Origin: Rachycentron canadum
Taxonomy: Eukaryota > Chordata > Actinopteri > Carangiformes > Rachycentridae
DNA: 64,000 nucleotides
NCBI GenBank assembly: GCA_038496675.1
Contig: CM076654.1
Span: 13,540,981 to 13,604,980 of the forward strand
Reading direction: 5' to 3'
In this document: positions 24,535-35,860 of the stretch, piece after piece
How positions within the stretch are numbered: position 1 is the stretch's first letter
Layout: the number at the start of each line of letters is the position of its first letter
Notes under the pieces: generated by a model
Databases searched by the model: none
The model's input: the letters and a program-made list of their open reading frames with translations, nothing else
What the model was told of the DNA's origin: nothing
Position numbers and translations under genes: made by a program

Positions 24535-24926
24535 TGGATGTATTATTAGAACTTATGATACACCTATGACATTCACCTAAGGTAACTGAGGAAAGTTTTC
24601 ATAACGGTCCTGTAACATTTCTGGATGGTTATGTTTTTCTAACCCTCAGAGCCCCATAGGAGAGTGCTCCCTTTAGTTACTCTGAAGGTGAAAGCACCTT
24701 TATATGTGGAGTTAAATCCTTCTGCTTGTAAAGAAAAACTAAACAAAGCTGCTGGATTGTTGTTTTTGGTTTAATCAATTAAAGTTGTTTTTGCTTTGTT
24801 GATATTTGCACCTTACACGTGTTTTCCCCTCGTTACACTTCATTAAAAACCTGAAACCTGCAGACTCCAGCCTCTAGGTGGCAGCATGTTGATTTAACGC
24901 TGCGACAACCACTGAAGTAGAGTTGT

Positions 24927-24936
24927 GTCACGTGAT
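24927..24936 (+). promoter_or_regulatory. E-box GTCACGTGAT upstream of the thada-family start
   Basis: A CACGTG E-box in a USF/TFE-type context (GTCACGTGAT) lies about 77-86 bp before the ATG at 25013, a typical core-promoter distance. Function is inferred from the motif and position only. Confidence 0.4.
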
Positions 24937-25012
24937 CAGCCATCCTGTACAAGCGTGCTGTACAAGTGTGTCTGGTAGCGTCAGGGGTTATTATACTGGG
25001 GTTTATACAGCA

Positions 25013-28000
25013 ATGTTGTCGTTTGAGGACCTGGTGACAAGTCTGAGAGACTGTGTGATCACCGAGGACCAATCATCTGAGGATGTCAGCCAGAGACTCA
25101 GGCTCTTTATTGATAAACTGTCTGAATCCTCCAGGTTGGTGCCAAACTCCGGCACGTTTCAGACCTTAGTGTAACCCTGTCCGTCCTGTATATGCTCTAT
25201 CCATCGGTATTTGTCTTGTTTTTCGTGGTACTGACGGCTGAAATGTGGTAATAATGAAATGATGCTCTTGTGTGAACAGGAGTAGTGTGAAAAGATGTAA
25301 GGAGCGCTGTTTAGAAGAGGCTGCTCAGCTGCTGAGACAGATCCCAGAGGCACAGCTCGCTGGGTTAGATGAGAGACATCTCCTGCTTCTTGTCAGGCTC
25401 CTCATCTCCATGCAGCTGCAGACGGCCAACATCTCCACAGCCTGTCGTAAAGTGGACCAGGTCAGCCCATACAGTTTGATTCTTCACTGCACTACTCTGA
25501 AGACAAAATGCAATCTCACTCAAACTGAGACTGTTTGTCTCTCAGATGCTGCAACATCTGGCAAAGGTGGACCACCAGTTGGTTTTTAGAGAAACCCATC
25601 ACTGTTTGCAATCTATGATCCACACTGACCAGGTATGGAGGTCCCACTTTACTTGTGTTATATTATATATTTGTGTAAAGGAACTACAGATAAATTTAAA
25701 CTTGTCTTTGTTACAGATTTTGTCTCTTGAGGATCTGCAGAGAGGTCTGTGCTGGCTAAAAAGTATGTTTCATTACAGTATATATCACTAAATTCATATT
25801 TAAGCTCTTATCACCTTATGTTTTTAGCCTGTATGTTCCTGGAAGACAGCACTGTTGGTCGTAAGCTGTGGCAGGAGTCATACTTGTCCTTGCTGAACAA
25901 AGTGTCAGAGTTGTTCCCTGTTGTATTGCAACAAGAATCCCTGAGAGACGGACCACTGTGTTACATTGCTGTCAAGGTACACGAAGAGCAGTGTGTTAAA
26001 TCCCTTTCATTCACCACACACTCACTCTGTGATCTAAGTTACTGACCTGAGAACTGTGATCTCTGCAGGTGTGCTTGCAGACATTTCAGCTATTGTCCAG
26101 TGAAGTAGCTCCTCTTGTGTGGGACAAGGAGCAAAGGGCAGCAACAGTGCAGAAGATTCTCCAGGCTCTTATGGACATAATACTTGGACAGGTTTCTTAT
26201 TAACTGATTAGTTAGAGAATCATTTATTCAAGAGAAAGGTGTTTTACCTTTATTTAATCTCATAAGTCAGTGTCGTGTCTTGCAGTGCTGCAACAGGGAC
26301 ACTCGTCTTTTGGCTGGCACTGCTGTGGCCATGCTCATCAACACAGCATCAGAGAGCAGAGCTGGAGGAGCTGCTGCCTGGAGTCTGCTACAGGTCTCTG
26401 ACTTAGGTGGGTAAATACCAACAGTGCTGGATAATGCAGGTGCTTATTAATCCAGCTCTCAGGACTGGATCACACTGCATGTTTAATATTGATTCCCTGA
26501 TAACAGGCTTTTAATCTTAATGTTTTTGAATGCAGCTGTTTCTATTATTAGTTATCTATTTCTGATTGCTTGGTTTGTTGTCTTCCTTGTATGAGGAGCT
26601 GGTCTTGAGGAGATCTGAGAAAATAAATGGGTTGATGATGATTAAAGTTTCCCCAAGAAAAGCTGTTATTTGTGTTACTCCTCAGAGCCCTGGCTGCTGA
26701 CTGTTGGTGCTCTCCAGGTACAGTGCATCCCACCAGGGAAGGATGGAGTGGCAAGGCTGGCTGTGAGCAGGGGCCTCCTGACCTGCTGTCGACCTCACAT
26801 CTTCCTCAGTTCACACATGGATGCTACAGATGTAAATCTACCTAAAGTCCAAGCCAAAAACAACTCTTACTATTCTTCTGCTTTCATTACCAAATCCACA
26901 ATTCCCCTTCTTTTCAGACATGTTTACTGCTAAAAGGGTTGTTTCCTCTGGTCCATGGTTTGTGTGAGGAGAAGCTGGACTGTCACTACTTTGCTTTTGA
27001 AAGTGAGTAATGTCCAGGTCAGGTTTATTCATGCATGTAAATACTGTTATCATCTTTGTAAATATGACATGTTGTTGCAGTGTTAACGCTGTGGCTGAAG
27101 AAAGTCAAAGAATGTCTGGGTGATATCTGGAAGATGGCAGGGGTCCGCCTTCTGCCCGACAACAGCAGCATGCAGCAACAGCTCATTCACATTATCTGGA
27201 CAAATGCAGAAAGCCCAGTGAGTGGAATTAACAGCATTATATTATTTCAATTCAAAAACCTAAAAACACATGTACGGGCAAGGGCATTATTCAACTTAAA
27301 CTTAAAAATTAACTAAAACAATGCAGGATATTGTATACAGTGTGCTGAGAATTTTAGAAGAAAAAAATTGAATTTGCACACATTTACCCTCAAACAAAGT
27401 AAAGTGTTAATGAGTTGTGTATAGTTTTATCATAAAGAAATATGTTCAGTACCACCTACAGTAACAGCCACACTCTAAAAGATATCTGTCTCACTGTGTA
27501 TTTGCAGGTGGAAGGTGTGTCAGAATTTGTGCGCAGTGGATTTTGTCTGCTGTTGGAGCTGTATGAGATGGACTGCCAACAGTTTTGTGACACAAAGAAG
27601 ACACTTTATTTTACTCTACTTCAACGAATAATCAAACTACCTTGGGAAGCCAAAGCCAAATATCATTGTCTTTGTGCCCTTCTGCCCTATCTGGGCACTG
27701 ATCTGGTGAGGATGAAGCCTTATTAAGTTAAGAGTTAATAGTGTTACAATGTAGTCAGTCATGGTGATGTTGACTTACCTTCATGTATGTTTTTGTAATA
27801 AACCAGGTAATGGACCAATATTCTGAGATACCCAATCATCTCCTGAAGTGCTTGTCAACCAATCACCTGTCGCCATGTGGATCAGAGCTTTACAAGTGTC
27901 TGATCCAGCAGCAGAGGCGAGAACTATGCAATGGCTCACAAAGGTCAGATTCACACATTGAGCTGGAAATGGCAGATCAGTGGGCAAGGCGTTGGCAGCC

Positions 28001-29357
28001 CATCCTTCACAAGGCACTGATGTCTGATGTGACCCTGCTACAGAGCCACAGTTCAACACACTTATTACCCTGCACCTTTCAAGTCTTCCCCTCTGCTGTG
28101 GCTCATTTGCTGGCCTCTCTGGACCCATTTGCTCCTGGTCACCTCCATGCTTGGGCCTGCATCTTGAGTTCCTATCGAGCTGCGACTGGAGGCTCACCCT
28201 GGGCTCTTCAGGGCAGCGCAACCCTTGAAACCCTCCAGCTCGCTCTTGGATCTGCAGATGACAAAGTCCGTCTTGCTGCTCTCAACCTCCTTTGCTGTAG
28301 CCCAAAGACCAAGGACACACCTACCATAGAGGAGATGTCAATAATGAGGATGTTTATTCCTCAGAACCTAAACTGCGAGTCCTCGCCTTTTCGCCAGCAT
28401 TTTCAGGCTGGAGTGAAGAGGTTTCTTGTCCGTATTAGAGATGGATGCTTGGCGCATGTCAGAGGGCAGAAGGGAAAAAAGAAAGGACATACCACTCACT
28501 CAGAGGAAATACTGGAGCAAGGAATAGGTGAGATAATTGACAACAAAAAAACTTCTATGCAGACTGATATACCTTTTATCTCAGTGGATCAGTGTATTTT
28601 TTTGTGCAACTATTTTTGGCAGGCTGTTGAAAGCTGAATGGAATACTATTACTCAGATTAAAAATATATACCCGCATGGAATACAGAACATGTAATGCAA
28701 TAAGTCATGTAATCAGCATTAACAGATTTAATCACTCAAAGCAAAACTGAAACTGCACTAAAAGGATACATTATTTAGTAGAGTCAAGGGGGACATCTCA
28801 AGAATCAAGACCCAACTCTCAGAAGAGGCCACTTGGCATCCTTCTTAGTTCTTTTTACCCCACACACATTTCTTGTTTCTTTTTGTGTATCATGTAGAGT
28901 TTGTGGACTGGTTAGGTCAGCTTCCATACAGCTATCTGGCACCAGGACACAGTTACCAGAGGAAGAAGACTGTGTTGCTATTGCTGTCTGCAGTGCTGGA
29001 GACCTGCACAGATACTTGGAGCCCAGACAAAAAGAAGGGGCAACCCCCAGGTCAGGTTCTATGCACAGATCCGGTCAAATGATATCCTTTTTTTTCTATT
29101 GTTTTTGTATTATTTTTGTATTGGAAATTTTAATGAGCTCCATATATTATTTTTGCAGCAAATATGGGGTCTCTTATTACCTGTGCCAGACAAAGAGGAC
29201 AGTGGGATTTTTTTTGCAGGACTAAACAACTGGTCCTTATAAGCTGTTTAGAAGATTCTACAAATGAGGTAAAGCTGCATTAACTTGTGCCATAATTATT
29301 TTATTTAGTTCGAATCCAGTTGAAGTTGCAGTTGAAGACAGAATATTTAACTTTTTT

Positions 29358-29391
<34 letters not shown>

Positions 29392-32300
29392 CACAGATCC
29401 GGGAGCTCTCAGCTGGGTTATTGTTGAGATTTTTCCCACCCAGTTTTCCAGGTGATATCTCTGCAGTGCTGCTCAGGCGAACCAAACAGCTTCTGTGCAG
29501 TCCTCGGGTGCAAGAGGCTCAGATGGGAGCACTGATGATGAAGGTCCTCCTTCAGAAGTAAGCCTTTCCTCCCACATTTATAAGAATTATGCCTGCTTTG
29601 GATGCAAAGGATGATCAGTTGTCACTTGTTGTGTAGATCACGAGACCTGCCTGAAGACTGGAGGCTGAACGGTGATATAAATGTCAGCAGTGGAAGGAAC
29701 CCTGTGGCCTCCAGTATGATCAGATTCCTGGTAAAGGAGCTGGAGGGGCACTACCTGACAGCTAAAGCTGAAATGATGTATGCTGCCCGAAACAAGCCCA
29801 TACATGGTGAGACTTAAGATCTACAACACTGACATTCATAAAAATTATGTTTAGCCCTGGAAAACATTTTTCAATGCCTTAAACCCTTTTATGAACCATA
29901 TTTCAGGTGTTGTAAGTGCCCTTCAGAGATGTTTGCTTGAGACAGCCAGCAGTGTCTATGACGTACTTGACCACAGTCTGACCATTGAGGTGCTGGACCT
30001 GCTGGAGAGCATCTCTCTGCTGCTGCTGGGTGTTCTGTATGGAGACCAGGATGTCTGTGCCACTGAAAAGGGTAATGGAGCAACCTGTGGAAAAAAGGGG
30101 GATTTGGGGATAAGTGCACCATATTTTTGATGCCACACAGTAAATCATGCTCCACTGTTTTAGATGCCCCCCCGTCTTTCTGTGAAATGGGAAATGCCAT
30201 CAGCTCCCTGATAGCCCAAACATCTGGGGGAAGCAAAATGGATAGAGAGGAGTGTGTCCTGCTGTCTGAAGAGCACAGCCTAGTTCTCACCTGCTGCTGG
30301 GTATCCCTCAAGGTAAAACAGAACCAGATGCACTGTTTAGATCAGACATCAGATATAACATTTAGGAAGACATTTTAGTTTAACAAATTTGCCGCTGGTA
30401 CATTTTCTCTTTATTTAGTTTTCTGTTGTCTTACTAGGAAATAGGAATCTTTTTAGGGTCTCTGGTGGAGAAAATTCTCACTCAACTCAAACCCAGCCAG
30501 CCCCTTCTAAGAAAAGAGGATCTGGTGAGAGCATCAAAAGTATTCAAGAATATTCTTCTTAAATGCCGTCACTGGGTAAGTTTTACAAATATATTTGGTA
30601 TCAATAAAGCTGAATTTTCTCAATTATCATGTTCCCATTTGAAAAACATATTTCTTTTCACCAGGGGGCAGTAGAGGGATGCTGTATTGGCTTCACCAAG
30701 TTCTGTGCCTCTCTGTTGAGCAGCAATGATTCAGAGTTGAGGGATATCCCAGTTCATATGCTGAAACAAGTGCGTAGAGATACATGCTTGTATGCATTGA
30801 TAAATATAGATGCTGGACTGCTGACTGTTCTCTCTTTTTCCTTGATAGGGGTTGCAAGTTGTGCAGTGCCCTCGTTCTACATCTGTGACCCGGCGGGCTG
30901 CAGGGTTGCCTATGCTCATCCTGTGTATTGCATCAGCAGAGGAGGCCAGTAAAGCAAGACCCCTGTTAGCCCACAGTATGAAAACATTGCTGGACACAGC
31001 CAGAATGCCTCTGCCGGAGAACTGGGACCAAACACTGGACTTGCCACAGGTTTGTAGGCACAGCGGGAAGATTGAGGATATTGGTCTTCAAAAGCACTTG
31101 CGGTCACATTGTCCTTTCTCTTACAGGTGTGTGCAGTTCACACTCTGCAGGCCCTGGTGCGTGGCTCAGGTCTAGGAGTAGCTGTCCTTCAGTTTGCTCC
31201 TGCTGTAGCCATCTTGTCACTCACGCTGCTCAGTTCTCCATGCTGGGCCATGAGGAATGCTGCGCTGCAACTTTACAGTAAGACACAGGCACATTAAGGT
31301 CTTTACTTTCAGTCAGTTCACTGTATTTGCAGTGTGAATGATTGCATTGGGACTAGGGCTGATCAAATTGCCCATTCAATTTTTGAATATTTGTTTAATT
31401 TTTTTGTCTTTTAAAATGTCATAAGAACTGTCCAATTCCTGAAAGCATAATTAACATGTTCAAATGGTGTGTTTTGTCTGAATGACTTAAACCCAAATAT
31501 TCCGTTATTACTCCGTTACCTAATTGATTGTCAAAATAATTTTCTGTCTTTTGATTCAGTTCATCTCTAATAAATTCCCCTGATACTACAACATTTCATT
31601 TCCAGGTTCTTTGTGCTCACGAATGCTTGGCCAGCGACCTAGCAGTGAAGACAGTGGCCCCACCCAACATGGCATGTCCCCTGCTGCCTTCTTCTTCCAC
31701 TACCCTGCTCTCCAGCCCTTCCTCCTAGGCAAGCTAAGAGAGGCAGCAGAAGACCTCCAGGGTAGACCTGATGAGGCCAAGCTACACCTTCAACCCTCAC
31801 TCTACCCAGTCCTGACTCTGTTAGCCCAACTCCAGCCTGGTGTCCAAGACTCAATAGAGTGATTACTGTTTACTCTACTTTACCACTACTTGGTAGTGAC
31901 CACTTGGTCATGGTACTATACATATACATATACATATATGTATACATGCCACTATAATTCCTTACAGTCATGGTTTTCATCCAGGCCAGAAGTATGTAGT
32001 ATTTTAGCCCAACCAGCTGTTGGACCTGCGTATTCAATAACTTCCTCACCTTTACCAGTCAGGGAGAAACTAGCTGTTTTGGTGAAAATTGAAATGATCA
32101 AATTAACATGACTTTTTCCCCATTGGTGTGACTGAGGACCACTGTTTCTTTCTTTTCAGGATGCTGTCAGAGTTCCTGCCTCCTTTACTACAGCTGTCTG
32201 CCAGTCCTATTTACAGTGTGAGAGTGATGGCCTCCAAGGCTTTGGTTGCCATGACTCCCCCCTCAGAGTACATGAACATCCTCCTCAAACTGACAGCTCA

Positions 32301-35300
32301 ACTGCCCAGTCCACAGGAGCGACGCTGTCACAACCAGTTCCATGGACAGCTGCTGCAGATCAAAGCTATTCTTGAGAGAGCTCTCGGCACAGACAGGTGA
32401 GGCTTAAAAGACCTGTTTATTCATTCATCAGACAGTGTCAGGCTTTGAAATCCTGTTATGTTTCTGTTCCACAGTGGCCCTTCATCTGCCTTATCTGTGG
32501 TGCTGAGCCGGGTGCACGACTCCCTCTGGCTGGCAACTAAAGCTCAACGCTGCCCCCTAGTGAGAACTGCCTACCTTGGGGTGGCAGATTCACTAAGAAG
32601 ATACTGCTGTGAAACCTACCTCTCAAAGCTCAGTGACACACTCGTGGATGACCTGCAAACACCTCAAACAGGGCTTCAGGTGTTTAACATACACTATAAC
32701 ACACTAAATATGGGGGACAGTTACATGCTATGTGTCCCTTAAAATGTGTTTCCTCAATAAGCTCTTTACTATAAGTAATGGGTGAGCGCAAACATGCGCA
32801 ATGCATGAACACAATATTTTCTGCCAAAGTTTGAGGAGTTTAGGTTATTTCGCATGAAATATTTGTGCCTGTGCTGCTTTGTCATTGCTCTTCTCACTGG
32901 TTTCAAGTGAGCAGAGCTCTGTTGGGAAAAACGTGATGTGTTACTTATTATTCATGAGCACCAGTCAGGATTCAGCAATAAACAAAAACCCGACAGGAAA
33001 ATTCAAGATCGTAAAGGCCCTAAAAAATTTGAAAATGATTCAAATGTTGCTCACTACTGATTGGTCTTGGTAATGCATTTTGCCTTTCCATTAAATATTT
33101 TTGTACTCTCCCCGATCCTTAGGGACAGTTTTTCTCTTGTCTATTTATAAAACACTGGCAGATGAGAGGAACGCTCCGCAGACACTACGGAAAGGAGAGA
33201 TTATGTGACTCTGCACATGATACATTTATTTAAGGCTGAGCTCTGACAGCTTGAAGCCACAGGTTGTCAGTATTTCTGGTTGTATCCATGGTGCTATGGA
33301 TATAGCCACCGAAGCTGTACTGTGACCACGATTTAACGCACTACGTTTCTCTCATGTATGACAGATGTGTTTCAATTCACCACAGGAATACAGCAGCTTC
33401 AATACAACATTTATCTGCACAAACACATATTCCCCAACAAATACTTTTTCTAATGCTTTATCTGTGTCGTTCCCTCAGGTTGGTTTGTCATCCTTTCATC
33501 AAAGAGCCATCCACTTTCTATGTGCAGATCCTAAGTGGGCAAGCCGAATCTGGAACAGCTTCTCTTCATCGAGCCCTGGCCTGAAGCTCTCACTGGTTAT
33601 GTGGGTGGTGGATGGGAGAGGTTCGCAGCAGACCAGCCTTAAAGAGGTGATCCAGTGGGTGTTGCAGGTGAGACATGTTCCCTTGACTTCAAAATGAAGA
33701 AAAGAAGAAAACAAACTTCCCAAAAACCTGTTAAACAGCTTTCAGTATAACAAATTTGTTAGAACACAATGTGAGGAAATTGAGGAAGCAAAGATAGGCT
33801 TAAATATAATGCCAAGGGAGGGCTGAAATTGGGAAGGAGATTTTTTTCCAAAGGGTGTGTCTCCTTCTGTACAGTCAAGCTAAGGATTTCTGTCCCTTAT
33901 TTGCTGTGTTAAAATTCATGTTGGAAATTTAGATAAACTCTACAGCATGTTATGTTATCTAGGCCACCCATTTGTGCCTTCCTATGTATATCCTGTTAAG
34001 TGTTTAACTGACTCTCTTTAAAATAACATGCTAATTCTCACCTCATTTAGTTGCAATTGTTGTGCTTGCATTGTTGTTTATGTCTGCAAAAAATCTCAAT
34101 CTTTCCATGAGTGTGTGATAAAATCAAACCCAAAAGAATGATGTACTAGATTTCTTGTTTTTTGTGATATGTAGATTTTAATTCCAACGGCTCTTATATG
34201 ATGCTTAGTGTGGTCCAGTCAGGGTTTACTTGGTTGAGGTTTAAAGAGACTAATAACTGATCCTTTGACAAGTACATTAAAGGACTATACTAATGCTCTG
34301 TGTTGTCAGTCAAACCTGAAGGAGGCATTGTTGAGCCACAGTGCGGAGTACCGCAGGATCTACCTTGCAGCCCTGGTGGCAGTGATGGTTGGAGGTGATT
34401 TTACTTCAGTCCAGCTTCTTTCTCCGTTGGCCCCACTGGAGGAGCCAGTTCTGCTTGAGTGTCTAACGCTGTTGCTGGGGGACCTGGAGGAACAACGAGG
34501 TGGCCCAGAGTTTCTGTCCCAGGCTCTGTGTGCTGCTAGTCTGCTGCTTTCCCAGTTGTCCGACTGCAGGTTTTTTATATGTTTTGTTGTCTTTTTTTTT
34601 TTTTTTTTTTTTTTTTAATAATGCACTCCTACCTTCAGCTCTGACTTTCTTCTCATCTTTTTACAAATTAGTCTGAAGATATCTGTGCTGCTGCGCTGGT
34701 GTAGTGTGTTGGAAAGCCTTCGGTGCTCATATGTTTCTGAAGTGCTCAGGATGGCAAGTGCTGAAGCACTGTGTGTTGCTGGAGTTCCACTGATGAGCCA
34801 CAGCCTCAGAAATCACTGCACTCTGCCTGTCATCATATCCAGGTATGACGAAAGCCAAATATTGATATTGAGATGATAAACTCTGAAGAACAGAAATTCA
34901 AACTGTGGAATCTCCCTGGTTTAGGTTGATCAACACAGGCCTTTACTTGCTGCAGGACCAAAGCCAGCAGGTGAGGATGAAAGCGGCCTGTTTTGCTTCC
35001 ATGCTGCACCATGCGAGAAGACAGAAAAGCCAGAGGAGCATCTACCTCATACAGGTCAACCAGGCTCTGCCACTGCTGCTGGACCTGCTGCTGGAGGAGT
35101 GCTTCGACTCTCCTGAAACATTGGTGGTGCTGCTGTGTCACCTGCCTCAGTCAGACCTCAGAGATGTGCTGAGAGAGGCTTCAGAGACAGGGTTTGTTAC
35201 CCTGCAGCACCAGTACACTATTTTAAAGAGCAACCTTGATTTGATGTAGTGTAACTATTATTATTGCTCTGTTCTTCAGGTGTTCCAGTCTGTACGAGCA

Positions 35301-35860
35301 GGATGAGGCCAATGTGTTTGCAGAACCCTCTGTGATGTCGGCACATGTGCTGCCTTACCTGCTGCAGATGGCTGAAAAATACTCTGAATCCTCTGCTTTG
35401 GCACAGAGCCTGAGAGTGTGGGTAGAGCAGAGTGCTGCGCTGGTGCCAGACAGCCTTGCAGCGTGCAAAGAGCTTCTGCCAGGTACCATATGAGCTTGTC
35501 AGTCTGAATATGTTTGATTAATTTATTTGTTGAAATATTCAAAATGTTTTGTGTTACAATGCAAATAAAAATTATTCTCTCTCTCTCTCTCGCTCTCTCT
35601 CTCTCACACTAGGGGAGACATTGTCCTCGGCCTGGCTGGCTCTCCTGGCGAACCCTCATTTCCACAGCACCGTGTGTAGCCTGTTCACCAGGGCTGCCTT
35701 CCTCCTCCAGCTGTTGAAAACATCTGATGATGTACGACGTCTTTGTGATCCTTCATTGCTGCACCAGAGTTTACGGGATGTTTGTAGTCTGCTCAGTCAG
35801 AACGGTGTCCACTTTCCTTCTGCTTTAACAGCTGCTGTGGCTGGAGAGGTGCCACTGTGA
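25013..35860 (+). CDS. thada: THADA/Trm732-family armadillo-type protein (tRNA methylation regulator)
   Basis: The yeast family member Trm732 partners the Trm7 methyltransferase for 2'-O-methylation of tRNA position 32; vertebrate THADA is linked to metabolism. Thirty-one exons: 25013-25134, 25280-25460, 25546-25632, 25717-25762, 25828-25976, 26069-26191, 26286-26406, 26686-26831, 26918-27002, 27081-27217, 27508-27705, 27807-28527, 28898-29050, 29159-29268, 29397-29557, 29637-29806, 29907-30071, 30164-30312, 30438-30575, 30665-30769, 30849-31049, 31127-31277, 31606-31858, 32160-32396, 32475-32679, 33479-33667, 34310-34569, 34672-34842, 34925-35191, 35280-35482 and 35613-35860. They give 1,883 aa (human THADA 1,953). 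The DUF2428 core (about residues 960-1250) shows LTCCWVSLKEIG, TSVTRRAAGLPMLIL, QVCAVHTLQALVRG and SSPCWAMRNAALQLYS; leucine-rich helical repeats surround it. Exon 12 is unusually long and ends in a basic RGQKGKKKGH patch. Exon 23 uses a weak GTGATT donor. Family membership is firm; whether this is the THADA orthologue or a diverged paralogue is unresolved. Confidence 0.9.
29360..29391. repeat. T32 homopolymer before thada-family exon 15
   Basis: A run of 32 T ends five bases before the exon-15 start at 29397 and serves as its polypyrimidine tract (followed by CACAG). Length in a homopolymer this long may be imprecise in the assembly. Confidence 0.85.
35576..35605. repeat. (CT)n microsatellite in the last thada-family intron
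   Basis: A CT dinucleotide run, with one G interruption, immediately precedes the acceptor of the final exon (CACACTAG) and doubles as its polypyrimidine tract. Confidence 0.85.

Larger units (their letters stand above)
23285..25012. other. Divergent intergenic region between tctn2 and the thada-family gene
   Basis: The two genes point away from each other here. Next to tctn2 are a CCAAT box (23359-23363) and a degenerate X-box with an intact GGTAAC half-site (23340-23345), plausible for a ciliary gene. Next to the thada-family start is the E-box GTCACGTGAT (24927-24936). The centre (23734-24534) is a broken duplicate of the neighbouring gene. Confidence 0.55.

Noticed and set aside
27781..28221. 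146-aa minus-strand open frame
   Set aside because: Antisense shadow of the long exon 12 of the thada-family gene; no family features.
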